Origin: Physcomitrium patens
Lineage: Eukaryota; Streptophyta; Bryopsida; Funariales; Funariaceae
Assembly (NCBI RefSeq): GCF_000002425.4
Contig: NC_037254.1
Location: 17,484,905 to 17,548,904, forward strand
Direction: 5' to 3'
Length of the DNA: 64,000 nt
The translations under genes and the position numbers were made by a program. A model generated the notes under the pieces. The model ran no database searches, had not been told where the DNA came from, and saw only the letters and a list, made by a program, of their open reading frames with translations. Positions 1 to 11,232 of this stretch are shown here, in pieces (the first letter of the stretch is position 1; the number at the start of each line of letters is the position of its first letter).

Positions 1-210
1 GTCTTTCCACCCCAGTATGGGACACTATTGATGGATGAGAGGGCCTATCTACCCTAGTATGGGACACTATTGATGGCTGAGAGGGCCTATCCACCATCTT
101 CAAAGAGAGCAAAGATCGAAGTATGTGGTAAATACAACTCGCCGCATCTTGGACTTCTTCAATATATGAAGACCGCTCTTTATGAAATTCATCCCTAGAA
201 GAGAAGATAA
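1..210 (+). mobile_element. 3' tail of retrotransposon C, copy 1
   Basis: This is the duplicate of 30565-30774, the end of the third ORF and the polypurine tract of element C. It starts inside the in-frame 42-bp tandem duplication (two versions of AGTATGGGACACTATTGATG), reaches the ORF stop codon TGA at 167-169, and then the purine-rich AGAAGAGAAGATAA just before the LTR. The rest of the element should lie left of the window. Confidence 0.85.
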
Positions 211-760
211 TGTCATGGACATATATATTTATTCTAATAGTTACTTATATAATTATGTAGAAATAGATAAATATAAATTAATTTCATAAAGTCTTCTAGA
301 GAAGCTTCTTAAAAGCTTTATAAACATGGTTTTGGTCTTTAGATGTATTTATAGGATAGAAACTTGGTCAAAAAATTAATCACATATTGGTAGCTTGTGG
401 AACAAGTTAATTCCATGTAATAGCTTGTGGAACAAGCTAACAATGTGGCGCATACATAGATAACTTGCCTTGCAAGTTAAGACATGTAGCTAGCAAAGTC
501 AACACGTTTTGGAGGTCTTATAGGATATTGCTATGTAACTCTTAGTTAAGAGTATATATAGAGGCAAGAATAAAGCCTTCTTTACTCTTGACAATGATGT
601 TGTAGTCTTTAGTCTTATTTCAAGACTTTTTAGTCTTTTTATTTTTGGCAATAGTCATTCTAGTTAATATTACATTACCTTTTAAGTGACTTTTTAGTTC
701 TCTTTAGTAATATAAGAGTGTATCAAGGATTTTATTTCTTTGAGATTCATGTCCTTGACA
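211..760 (+). mobile_element. 3' LTR of element C, copy 1
   Basis: The LTR begins TGTCATGGACAT and ends GTCCTTGACA, with TG...CA termini. It duplicates 30775-31324 and is similar to the LTR at 24849-25400. It holds a TATATATAGA promoter-like box and the palindromes typical of this family (TAGCTTGTGGAACAAGCTA). Confidence 0.88.
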
Positions 761-915
761 AGTATAGAACAATATTGATGGTTGAAAGAACCTATCAAAT
801 ATCTTCAAAGGCAACAAAGATCAAAGTACATAGCAAATACAATTTGGCACATCTTGGACTTCATGAACATGTAATTACTGCTCCTTAAGGAACTCGTCTC
901 TAAAAAGGGGAATAA
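761..915 (+). mobile_element. 3' internal end of element A, copy 1
   Basis: This duplicates 31325-31479. It carries the last codons of element A's third ORF, downstream of the point where element C is inserted, ending with TAA at 872-874. The polypurine-like AAAAAGGGGAATAA follows directly before the LTR. Confidence 0.8.
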
Positions 916-1458
916 TATCATGTACATACATATTTATCCTAATAATTATCTAGATAATAAGAATAGGTAGAAGTAAGTCAAAGTAGATAAATATGACATT
1001 ATCTTGTAAAAGCTTCTTAGAACCTTCATAGACACTGCTTTGCCTTTATACATATCTATAGGTGATTGATAGGTTGAAAACTTAGCCAAAAAAGAGGCCA
1101 CATTTCAACATGTTGATCCCTTGTAGTACAAGTTGGAGATATGGTGCATACCTAAGAAACTTGCTTTGCAAAGTAGACATGTGTCTTGCAAGTTGGATGT
1201 GTATTAAAGGTCCTATAGCATGTCGCCTCATAGTTCTTAGTTAAGTAGTATATATAGAGGCAAAAGTGAGGCCTTTTTCACTCTTTTCAACTCCTTTCTT
1301 GCTTTTAGTTTAGTTTCAAGAGTCATATGTTTTCTAATCTTTAACAATAGTCATTCCAGTTCTTCTTTCAATATACATACTTACTTCTATTTTATCACTT
1401 TTCTTTTGACACAAATTCCATGAGTTTATGTATCTTCTTCCAATTTGTATCCTTGATA
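916..1458 (+). mobile_element. 3' LTR of element A, copy 1
   Basis: This LTR duplicates 31480-32022. Its ends have decayed from TGTCA...GACA to TATCATG...CCTTGATA. The next five bases, 1459-1463 (CTTAA), are the target-site duplication of element A; the matching copy in the complete nested stack lies at 11228-11232. Confidence 0.85.
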
Positions 1459-1463
1459 CTTAA

Positions 1464-2690
1464 TGCTTTAAATTAAATATCTAATTCTTAATTTTTTTAT
1501 ATAATAAAATATTTAAATTATAATAGTATAATCTCTAAATAATTCTTTTGGTTGAAAAACACTCTATTATATTGATGACTTGGTATCTTTCTTTAAGAAA
1601 CTTTTTTCAATTAGAGTTCTCTCACATTGTTAGTTTTTGTTATATTGATATAATACATTGGCTTAAATAAAAACGTTCTTTTTCTTCTCAAGTATTTAGA
1701 TTGTAAAATATAAGATATTATATAAGATAGATAAAAATAAGGTTGCTATGATTAAAGTATAGATTAATTTGAAGATATTAGTTGAAAATTCTTTTATCTT
1801 TAGGTATTTCCAAAACAACTCTACAACAAAGAATAAGTCCATACTATAATTTACCTTGAATATTCCTTCTTTAGCTTAAAATATTCAAGACTATATGATT
1901 ATTTTTACCTACTGTTTGTATATCTAACAATGACCAAGAAAATAAATAACTCATGAAATAAATGTATATTCAAATTAAAAACTAATATACTCTAAAGATG
2001 GTTAATTCTTTAGTATAAGCAATCAACTTATTACTATTGTATAATTTTTTATGTCAAAACTAAAATTAAATCCAAACTTATTTTTAAAGCTAATTAATAC
2101 TTTACCTTCCAAAAATACTATTAGAAAATCTATTCTTTAAAGCAAAACATTTTTCTTACTTAAGAATCATATATATTCTAATTATTTTTTACTCAATTAA
2201 GATCCTTCTATTTGGTAGTTAATTGTAGTCTCAAGGTTAACTTGTTAAGACTAACAAATGAAGTATAAATTGTAGATGAATAAAAAAAGTCCAAAATATT
2301 TAGTATAATATGCCTTTTTTAAATCAGATTGTATACAAAGGACCATTCTTTTTCCAATAGATATTTTAAACTATAATTAATTATAAAAATAGATAAAATC
2401 ATAATCTTGCTTAAGCTATATAGAATCTATATTTGTGAAGACAATGTGTAAAACTACATATTAAAACTATATTTTATTTGAAAATATATATAATTCTAAT
2501 ATAACTTTGTAATAAAAAAAATTATAGGATTTTAACAAATATTTTTTAAAAAGATAACTTTATGCTAAGTCCAATTGTATAGTGCATGTATACAAATATC
2601 GATATATAGAGTTCATCCTAAACTTTAATATAAATCATTTTAAATAAATATTAAAAAACCATCATTTAATAAAACTATTACAAAAAGAAA
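1464..2690. other. AT-rich intergenic DNA
   Basis: About 1.2 kb of very AT-rich sequence flanks the inserted element A. I see no coding frame, RNA gene or recognisable transposon. The same sequence recurs at 32028-33254. Confidence 0.6.
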
Positions 2691-2856
2691 AAACACACAT
2701 ATGACAGACAAATAATATCCCCAAAATAAAAAAGAAAAAAACACAGAGCAAAAATATACTGCAAAAATCAACAACCAGTTACTAACTCAATCAACTGCGA
2801 CAACAGTAATTGTAAATCATATCTAGAAACAACACTGAATGCAAAACCAACATCTG

Positions 2857-3132
2857 TTACAAAACACAGTACAAAAAACTTTGAATTTGGATTGAATCAC
2901 TTGGTATTCTATGATTATTACTGGTCATACCGTTCACATGTATGTCATCATATTCAATCAGTTTTAGCTGTTCCTTTCCCAAAAAAAAAATGCAGTTCAA
3001 ATAAGCATGATAGTTCTTGTCATATGTTACTCCGACAAGAATGTCTTTCGAAATGTTTTCAACATTGTAAATGTCAAACACACCCACCTTACCAACTTGG
3101 TTCTGTTTTACTACATTCTGTTTTGGTTGCAT
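2857..3132 (-). CDS. Short hypothetical ORF (91 aa), copy 1
   Basis: An open frame of 91 codons runs from ATG to stop on the strand of the downstream-oriented GLOX gene. I do not recognise the product; it has no signal peptide, membrane segment or known motif. It could be a chance ORF, part of a long GLOX 3' region, or a terminal exon. The single base difference between the duplicated copies (2867) falls in this frame and changes the third residue from the end from Cys to Tyr. Confidence 0.2.
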   Translation of the reverse strand: MQPKQNVVKQNQVGKVGVFDIYNVENISKDILVGVTYDKNYHAYLNCIFFLGKEQLKLIEYDDIHVNGMTSNNHRIPSDSIQIQSFLYCVL

Positions 3133-3540
3133 CCAACCAACTAATGTTGCATGACATCAAAGATCAAGCTCCCACGGACTGATACCAACGACAAAACAAA
3201 ACTGATCGAGCTAACAAGGACTAAACCCATGTGCACAACGACCGATTTACAGGACAAAACATGTTTAATGTGTGCGAGCTGAGCTCTCCATCCCATGACA
3301 AACGAATGAGAAGAAAATGAAAACAGAACAAGCAGGGTGTGTTCTGCAGCAGAATGAATAAATTGCGTTTGCGAAGAATACATGGCCCCATCGGGCCCTT
3401 ATTGTCTTCCAAGGCCCAGTCCCTGGTTGACTCCAGGCGACCTTGGAAAGAAAAAAAAATCTATCACCGCCACTCACGCACATTGTTCATGCGGCTGCGG
3501 TATCTAAATTATTCAACCTGGTCCATCGACAGCCTCTCTG

Positions 3541-3548
3541 TATAAGAA
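3541..3548 (+). promoter_or_regulatory. Candidate TATA box for the short ORF at 3584
   Basis: TATAAGAA lies about 43 bp upstream of the ATG at 3584 on the plus strand, at a plausible core-promoter distance. No further promoter element is evident. The copy is at 34105. Confidence 0.3.
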
Positions 3549-3583
3549 ACCTCCTACCCCGGACCTTTTGGACTTCGTAGTCG

Positions 3584-3712
3584 ATGGACGACCTTCAATC
3601 TCACCCCGTGCTAGACCTCAACCTCACCTCGTCGGTGAAGCCCAGCTTTATTCAACTGTCTGCTGCGGTGGCAGCAGGACAGCGCTACGGCCCACCTTTT
3701 TATTGTCTCTGA
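3584..3712 (+). CDS. Short ORF with an EAR-like LDLNL motif, copy 1 (42 aa; possible 5' gene stub)
   Basis: The frame starts at an ATG in good context (GTCGATGG) below a TATA-like box and encodes 42 residues before TGA. Residues 9-14 read VLDLNL, matching the LxLxL and DLN forms of the EAR repression motif that recruits TOPLESS co-repressors in plant transcriptional regulators. GTGAAG inside the frame (about 3632) could act as a splice donor, so this may be exon 1 of a gene lost downstream. The convergent GLOX gene at 4034 leaves little room for more exons. It could be a small peptide, a truncated gene or coincidence. Confidence 0.3.
   Translation: MDDLQSHPVLDLNLTSSVKPSFIQLSAAVAAGQRYGPPFYCL
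3646..3651 (-). terminator. Candidate poly(A) signal of GLOX copy 1
   Basis: TTTATT on the plus strand is AATAAA on the GLOX strand, about 385 bp after the stop codon. It is the clearest hexamer in the region; actual cleavage is not shown by the sequence. Confidence 0.3.
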
Positions 3713-4033
3713 ACACAATAACCACTCATTCTTGGACTTCTGATCGCCCCATGTACCACATCCGTGCTCAATTTACAAAGATCCCCACTATCCTCGCATT
3801 TATCTACCGAACAAAATCCGACACTCCACAAGCCACCAGCAGACGCTCAGCAGACCTTCGACACACTCGCAACTCTACCTTGGCGCCTGCGTCGCGGCAG
3901 TCCAGCCTCCAACAACAACTACAAGTCCTAGAACGGCTGGCACAGAAAAATAACACTTCGATCCATCTATTCACCAGTTCAGTATTCTACACCGAGCTTT
4001 CACTACACTGCGGCAGTCGTCGTGAAGGCGCAG

Positions 4034-5767
4034 TTAGTTGTTCTGCTTCACCCACACACCCTTGGAGGGAATGCCGTTCTGGAGCACGAACAGGAGGTAG
4101 TATGCGGGAGGGGCGATGGTGTTTCCGGGGACTGCAGTCACCTGCACCGACCAGGCATTGCCCGCCTTTGCAGGCACTGACGTCTTCAACTTCATCTGCC
4201 TTTGACCCTGCGCGAAGGAGTGCGTCACGTAGGGAGCGCTGTTCATGTTCACCTCCACTCCGCCCACTCTTTTGCCCACAGTGAAGGTCATGACGAACAC
4301 CTGCTTGTACTTAATAAACTTGGGATACCCTTGGATGGCAGGCCTCACACCGTTGAATCTGGACATCATCATCATCATCATCAAACAGTCCTTCAAGTTA
4401 GCCTAACGTGCACGCCGCCATCATTCCGCACAACAGAACAATGCATCACAAAGGATAAGGACAATCTGTGGGACGTCCAGGTCAGAGACTCACCCTGCAC
4501 CCAAGTAAGGAGGAGAGAACGCCTCCACTCGCAGTTCAGTCGGGTACTGTCCATTGTACGTGTAGAACTGGTGGGTGTTGCTTCCAGCCAGGAGCACTCT
4601 TCCGTCAGCCAGCAAGTTTGCGGTGGAATGGTACAAGCGGGGAATGTTGGTCTTCGCATACACCTGGAACTGCTTTTTCGTGGGGTTGTAGTTCACTGGG
4701 TTCAAGGCAGGGTTGTTGGCCATCCCCCATCCCTGATATCCGTTCTGGGCACCGTTGATGATCAAAATATCTCCGGTCGGCAGATTGATCATGTCGCCCA
4801 TAACACGCCGAATTGGCATGTTCTGCATAGCCCAGTTGGGCTTTCCGGCGGTGGCCACAATTCTCCCGCAGCTGGCCGACGCGGGTGCGTTCGCATTTCC
4901 AGAATTCGAGGCACCAGTGGCTGCGCCTCCGCACACCATGATCTCCGCGAACCCGAAGTTCGTCTGCCATGTCAAGGGAAGCATGGCAGCAGATCCAGCA
5001 GAAGGGTAGTTACGGGGGTTTCCAGGAATCTGAGGATATCCCCTCACCACCTTGCCCGAGTTCCAGTTCAGTTGCACGGAATCTCTGACCGCGAAAATGA
5101 AAAGATCTCCGTTCGGCAACAGATACACGAACGGGTAAAGGTTGTTGTATCCTCCCAGCATGCCCAAGTTGAAGAAGCCTTCTCCGGCTTTCCTCTTGGG
5201 GTAAAACTCGTACGAGGGCGTGTTGCGTCCTCCGACAATGATCTGCCGAATACCAGAAGGCAAAAGCTGGTTGGAGGCATACCAGCGGCCGGTTGCGAGG
5301 TTCTCTCCGAGTTCAACCCAGTCACAATTACCTCCAGCGCCGCATGGTTGCAGAGTCCTGATTTTCCTGTTGCCCTCGAAGTCACCCCCAGTCTGCACCA
5401 TTCTCCCATTGTCGAAGAACTGCCCTGATGAGCACCACGTATCCGTGTACACATACAACGGGCGGACCTGGTTGTTCGCCGGGTTGAACATCACGGAGTG
5501 CGCATAGCAATCAGTTTTGGAGATGCGCTCCGCAGGCTGTTTGCGGCAGCGACCGTCGGGGAGCTTGATGGCGGAGGGCCCAATGTTGGTACGATCAAGC
5601 ATGATGACTGTGTTCATGTGCGTAACCGCAGTATGCATTGACGATATACCCGCATTTTTGTTCAACAGAGCCCAACTGCCCTGGGCCGCCACAAGGTATG
5701 CGCATGACAACAGGCATTGGAGCGTTACCAGAACCACGAGAGTGGTTTTCGACAAACCCATTGTCAC
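4034..5767 (-). CDS. GLOX: Glyoxal/galactose-oxidase-like copper radical oxidase, copy 1
   Basis: Two exons, 5767-4494 and 4358-4034, encode 532 aa. The 135-bp intron has a GTGAGT donor and a CCAG acceptor. Residues 1-29 form a signal peptide, so the enzyme is probably secreted to the cell wall. The glyoxal-oxidase N-terminal Kelch-type domain fills most of exon 1; the C-terminal DUF1929-type domain is in exon 2. Expected active-site residues are present: Cys112 (DTWCSSGQF) and Tyr163 (RWYASNQLLP) for the Tyr-Cys cofactor, and copper ligands Tyr379-His380 (LYHSTANLL) and His471 (THSFAQGQR). The family oxidises aldehydes or primary alcohols with O2 to give H2O2; plant members act in cell-wall or mucilage and tapetal processes. 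The substrate cannot be told from sequence. The gene looks intact. Translation could start at Met1 or Met3. Confidence 0.93.
4359..4493 (-). other. GLOX copy 1 intron with a (GAT)n tract beside the acceptor
   Basis: The intron starts GTGAGT and ends GTCCAG. A pure trinucleotide repeat ((CAT)6CA on the plus strand, 4364-4383) occupies the place where a polypyrimidine tract is expected. The splice is supported by reading frame and by restoration of the family alignment (PPYLGAG then FNGVRPAI). Confidence 0.75.
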
Positions 5768-5958
5768 CGTCGCACCTGGAAAACAAACTTTGAATCCAAG
5801 ACTGAAACGCGATGTTAATCCAGCTCAACTATTTTCTCAACCACTACAGACACCAATGCTGAACAATGCATGCAAGAACGTCAGTATCTCTAACCAAGCA
5901 TCAACCAAGACGAGGCAGAATAAGACGGTAACAACTTTGATCTCGACTGTGTACAGAG

Positions 5959-5966
5959 GACTTATA
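5959..5966 (-). promoter_or_regulatory. Candidate TATA box of GLOX copy 1
   Basis: On the minus strand the sequence reads TTATAAGTCC, about 190 bp upstream of the GLOX start codon. A CCAG just upstream of the ATG (near 5776) could be the acceptor of a 5' UTR intron. The copy is at 36523-36530. Confidence 0.35.
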
Positions 5967-6105
5967 ACCCAATGACGGTAGCGTTATACTTGAGAATCCT
6001 AGGTGCGTGAAATATGACACATATGCAGCCAGTGCTTCAGGACTGGGACACCCTCCGGTCCCGCAAAGCTGGCCGAGTGGTGATGAATGGCAGGGCGATT
6101 GGAGG

Positions 6106-6114
6106 GTATAAGTA
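6106..6114 (+). promoter_or_regulatory. Candidate divergent plus-strand TATA box
   Basis: GGTATAAGTAG lies on the plus strand, facing away from GLOX. About 27 bp downstream comes ATGAACGTTGCAACC (ATG at 6138), which opens a short frame with possible GT donors nearby. It may mark a divergent transcript; no protein is recognisable. The copy lies at about 36670. Confidence 0.25.
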
Positions 6115-6211
6115 GTGCTGCTGTGCGGAATGCAAAATGAACGTTGCAACCCTCCCAGCCAGCAGGATCGGTGGTAAGGCATCTGTTTTTAGCCATTTCT
6201 GCATTTGCGAT

Positions 6212-6408
6212 AAGCTGTGGTGATTATTCAGAGCCTTCCAGTTGTGAAATTGGACCGAAGCAGTCTGGCAATGCTTGTTTCTTGGAAACTGAAGTTTACT
6301 CGGTTGCTATTGTTAACTTTGTCTTGTGCATCAGTCGGTAATTGGTGTTGACTTTAAGGGAACTAGGAAGGCAGTGAGGAATCTGCTGGATTGGTTTAAG
6401 CAGAGATT
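6212..6408. repeat. Diverged extension of the duplication, copy 1 side
   Basis: This stretch aligns with 36776-36992 but with many substitutions and small indels, unlike the near-perfect identity to its left. Shared blocks include GCTGTGGTGATTATT, GTTGACTTT, GGCAGTGAG and ATCTGCTGGATT. It marks where recently homogenised copies give way to older paralogous sequence. Confidence 0.75.
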
Positions 6409-6657
6409 GTGATAGTTTTTAAATCTAAGTCACATGTGCTCTAATCACCGAACCGGAGCAATGAGTTGTTATCTTTGGAGCCACTCTATCCGAAAGACGC
6501 AATGAGGAGATCTGATACACAGAGTTGCGTCTTCATCCAACAACCCTTTTGCTACGTAATATGAATTCAAAATCACTAGTTTATGACAAGCAAGTTGAAA
6601 CCTTGAAATGATCCTGGTGACCGAAGGCGTCTTTTACATCAGAAAGTTTGCACAATG

Positions 6658-6690
6658 ATATATATATATATATATATATAGATATATATT
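6658..6690. repeat. (TA)n microsatellite
   Basis: A dinucleotide tract with one interruption (GATATATAT) sits in AT-rich DNA upstream of GLOX copy 1. There is no equivalent in copy 2, where the flanks are unrelated. Confidence 0.85.
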
Positions 6691-9159
6691 TATTTTTTTA
6701 TTGAAACCAAATGGAATTCGAGTTAGAGGGATCTGCTAAGATATGTTTTATTATTTTTACTCCAAACCTTTGATAGATGACATGGTTTCATTAATTTATA
6801 GTAGAAGTTTAGAATTTATTGACAAGATTTTAGATTCAATTTTCTTATTATTAATGTAGATAACATCTATTCCTTGAACAAATATAATGAATTTAAACAA
6901 CTTTGAGTTGATGTGATGGATAACATAAAAATTTGTTCTTGTTACTTTCTATCAATGTTAAGACTATTCGACAAGATTTTAGATTCGATTTTCTTATTAC
7001 TTTACATTTTTTTTCTAATTGAAAGAAAGTTTTAGTCAAGGAAGAAGAAATTGCATGTAGTTTTGCAAAGAGAAGACTACAATCAAAAGACTATTTTGTA
7101 ACAAGTAGATGTTATGGTGTAATATAATATGTTAACATTAGTATTTGAAAAATTTGGATAGATTTTACATTACCAAAAACCATATTCTTTTTGATATAGT
7201 TGATTTTTATTATGTTAAAAGAAACATTGAATTAAATCATCTTATAACAAAAAAAGAATTATAAAATTATTATACATTCAATTCAAAAAATCTTTATATA
7301 AGATAAATTTTATATTTTAAAAGATCCAATTATTTATAATTAGTATTATAAAATATAGACCCATGCTTGGATAGATATTGAGTTTTAGAACTAATTTATA
7401 CAATTTAGAAGGTCTAAAAAGCATTCCAAAAAAGAAATAATTTATAGATCTTGATAGGCATTGGAAAGAAAAGAAACTGATAGAAGAAGTATTTAAAAGA
7501 TACTTTTGAGCATTGGAAAAAAAATAACAAGTATAAAAATTCTATACCATATGCCAAAAAAGCTTTTAAATATGCAACATCTAGCAAAAATTAGAAAGAA
7601 TTTAAGACTATAAAAAAGATAGACTAAATACATACTCTAAGAATAAAAGCAAAAATCTTTAAAAAAATAGAAGTCATATAATAAATAATGTATTAAAACT
7701 AATAATAAAAATATAATACAATGAGAGTAATGGAAAATTTATATGTTTTATATAGGAAGAAGAAGATAAAATAGATTAGAATAATTTATATAATTTTTTG
7801 TATCTATCTAATATATATATATTCGTATATTTATATATTTTTTAACAACCTCTTTAATCAATATAAAATATTTTTTTATAATTATTAATAGTAATTAAAT
7901 TTTTATTAACAATAATATTACATATCTAAGTTTTTCAATAAAAATTGTAGTAATATTGATTTTTTTAATAATTTAGCTATGGCTATATATTTAGCTTTGA
8001 TACTTGATTTTACTGCTTTGGCTTCATACTTAGCTCATCAACTTAAATAAAATATTATTATGATAAAAAAAAATTAAATAGAATATTTCTAAGATTAAAG
8101 ATTTATTGCATTATTTACATTATTCCATCTATCAATATGAATTAAATACATGGAGGTAAAAATAAAAAAATATAAAAAATATAAAATAAGTTGAAAAGAA
8201 TATTTTTAAATATTTTTTTAATATTAAAAAATTCTTTCAAAAGCATTAAATGCCATAGACTTGGCTTTGCTATAAAATATATAAAATAATATGTGGAAAA
8301 TATTAAGTTATTTCTTACAAATATCACAAGGTATTTACATCTTATAGATAAGATAAAGACATTATTAATACAAAATCTTTCATTTTTTTTGAGATTAATA
8401 GAAATTTAATAATAGATATAGATTTTATAAAGTTAAAATATATTTTTATAATTTTATTACTAGAAATTATATTAAAATATCAAAAAATTATATTTTTTTT
8501 GAAAAAATAATAGATTAAAAATAAATAAATTTTACTACCACAGATTATGGGTCCTATAATTCCATTTTAATTGGTGGTTTTGTCCAAAATAGTATTTTAA
8601 TATTATGATAAGAAAATATTAAGTTATATATTCAAATATTTTCTAAGTATTGATTAGGATTTAGGATATTTTATTGATTATAAGAATCTCATTGAACTAA
8701 TAATTATAAAAATAAAATTTTAAAAACTTTTTGTAGTAATTATCCTAGTTGATTAAGTATTTTCTCTTCTTTGTGATAATAGTGTTTAGTCCTTCGAATC
8801 AATGTCTAAAGTGGTCTTTTCCATGTTTTAGTACTTATTAAAAATTTATAAAAAAATATTTAGTAGATAGAAGAAGCATAAAAAAATATCTAAACTTAAT
8901 AGTAATTTATGTAGAAAATAGAATTTTATTTTTTAATTTAATTACTATTGTTTCTGTAAATGATTTCTAAGTTTTTAAAAGGTATAATAAATTTTTCTAT
9001 TAGCATCTTAAAATATTTAATATTTATTTAATATTTATTTAAATTTTGTTTCAGAATTTTAGCATACATTAGAACACGTTTTTATAAAAAGATAGTTTTA
9101 TTACTTTTAGAGGCTAATATGAATAATTAGAATAAGATTTAAAGGTATCTTGATGTTAT

Positions 9160-9412
9160 TTGGCTAATTGTGTGTTCTAAAATACCATGGTACAGTAAAA
9201 TTTGCAGAACTAGTAATTTTATTAGAAGAAACTACAATAACCAATTGCAAGTAGGAATTTGGGTGTGCATGTTTCAAACAAGTTGCAGCTCCTTACACAT
9301 AATTATAAAGATGACTCTAAGGTCTTGTTGTGCCAGAATATCCTTAATACCACTTTTGAATCTTGTTGAAGCTCAAATCATTGATCACATAATCAATTTA
9401 TCCTTAAGGTAA
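9160..9412. other. Unrecognised island of higher complexity in AT-rich DNA
   Basis: This 250-bp stretch stands out from its surroundings in base composition. The plus strand has an 80-codon frame. The minus strand has a broken frame containing GIKDILAQQDL, faintly like the start of Ty1/copia gag proteins. Neither reading is convincing; an old transposon fragment is the likeliest explanation. Confidence 0.2.
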
Positions 9413-11227
9413 ATCCCAATTCCCTCATATTATCATTTTTTGATTCTTATCTTCAAATTATCATACTTTTTCTTTAAGAAGTTGGATTTAATATTATTTC
9501 ACGATTAAAAATATTAAAGAATATTTTATATAAATATTTATTTTTTATTTTTATTTTTACTATACATCATATGCAAATCTAATAAAACATTATACGTAGT
9601 TTTAGAGTTTGTTTTTCTTCAGTTTTTCTTTTCTATTTTATCTTATTTAAATTTTTTTTACTATACAACTTACTTCATCCTACTAAATATAAAAAATAAT
9701 TTAATTAAGGATACTTTATAATTATAATTAAGGATTTAATTTATCTTCAAACGAATACATTTGATACCAATAATATTCATTACTTTAAAAATAATAAGAA
9801 AAAGAATTCTTAGATAGAAGTAAAATAAGAAAAATAATTAGAAAATAATTCATAATTATTTATATCAAATTAAGATATATTACATATATAAAAGATTTTT
9901 TAGTATATATGCTAATATTATAGTATTTTTAAAAACCTATAAAAAATAAAAAGTCTACAAAGAGGTCATACCAAATTTTACCAAAGTTTTTTTTGATGTA
10001 TAAAAATATCTCAATATTTAATTCTTTATTTATTTTTAGTTGTTAAAAAATTTTTCTTGAGTAAAAAAAATTAGGCTCTATTAATTTTTCTTTTTTAAAA
10101 TTTTTATTTAAAAATTATATGGTAATAATTTTTAGATATATTTTAAAATAATAATAATTTTTTAAAATAAGAAGAAGGCAAAGAAAAGTAATTTTGAATA
10201 CCAAAAAAAAGATCTTGGGATAGTAAGAACCTCTTTGTTGAAAACAAGTACAAACTATCAAAATAACTTTAATGTATAATTTTAAAATAACTTTAATATA
10301 TAATTTTTATATTAATTTTTATATTTTAATTAAGAGATATCAGATTACATATATAAAAGATAATTATAATAGACAAGTAGAGGTTAGTTTCTAAGTTTCA
10401 TATATCTAAATATTATAATATTAGATAATCTAGAAATTCAAGGTATTAGCCAAATTTCATTAGTAGTGGTTTTTTGAATTATTTTCTAATTTATTAGTTG
10501 GCTCTTTTTTAGAAATTATGAACATATAGAAGACTTATAAGGCCAAAAAATAAAAATTTGAAATTGATCCAATTATGTAATTTAAAATTATGCTTAAAAT
10601 ATTTAAATTTTCATTAGTATTATTTTAAAATATTTAAAATAACTAAAATTTAATAAATTAATTTAATTTTTTAAAGATTTTTTATAATTAAATTTTAATA
10701 TGATAGTATTTTTTATTTTTTTAAATATTTTTTTAAGAATTATGTAAGATTTGATTAAATTAGTTAAATTTTATTTGTAACTTATTTAAGGTTTTTTTAA
10801 AAAAAATTATAGAAATTATTTTAAATATTTCAATATTACACGTTTTATTTTTTTATTTTTTTATTTTTACTTCTTTATAATTTTGTTTATTTTAGTAATA
10901 TAGGGATCTATTACAACTATTGTCTTTTGATTTACATCTCTATAATCTCTTTTTAGGTGATATCTTAATATTTTTTAGTTAATATTTTAGTATATTTAAT
11001 TTTTATTTTATAATTTTATAAATTAAATCTCTAAAATCTTTAAATTAATATCATATTAAGATTCTTTTTATCTTATAATTATTAAATCAATTATTTATCA
11101 TTTTTTTTACTTCATAAATATTCAACTTTCTATTTATATTATTTAATTATCAAAATTAAATATTCAAAAATAATTTATATTATTTATAAAATTTATAAAA
11201 TATTTTAAATTTATTTTATTAGTTCTA

Positions 11228-11232
11228 CTTAA
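11228..11232 (+). repeat. Target-site duplication of element A (CTTAA)
   Basis: CTTAA lies immediately before the 5' LTR of element A, and the same five bases follow its 3' LTR at 32023-32027. This defines A as a single insertion whose ends are 20.8 kb apart because of nested elements. Confidence 0.85.

Larger units (their letters stand above)
1..6211. repeat. Segmental duplication, copy 1 (period 30,564 bp)
   Basis: This segment matches 30565-36775 base for base at a constant offset of 30,564. The only difference I found is at 2867 (C here, T in copy 2). It contains two retrotransposon 3' ends, AT-rich DNA, a short EAR-like ORF and the complete GLOX gene. The left limit is the window edge, so the true duplication probably extends further left. 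The right limit of near-identity is 6211, inside the upstream region of GLOX. Confidence 0.97.
6409..11227. other. AT-rich intergenic DNA without recognisable genes
   Basis: About 4.8 kb of strongly AT-rich, homopolymer-rich sequence. It holds a (TA)n tract at 6658-6690. A somewhat GC-richer island at 9160-9412 is listed separately. I see no other coding frame, RNA gene or transposon end. Confidence 0.6.

Noticed and set aside
3568-4284. 238-codon plus-strand ORF at the 3' side of GLOX
   Set aside because: It overlaps GLOX exon 2 in antisense and shows no domain; the shorter frame at 3584 with a good ATG context seemed the only one worth listing.
4202-5428. 408-codon plus-strand ORF opposite GLOX (copy at 34766-35992)
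   Set aside because: It lies antisense to exon 1 of an intact, motif-complete oxidase gene; its translation is His/Ser/Arg-rich without domains, as expected of a shadow frame in GC-rich coding DNA.
6658-6690. Possible origin or matrix-attachment region in AT-rich DNA
   Set aside because: AT richness and TA repeats are general in this window and give no specific support.
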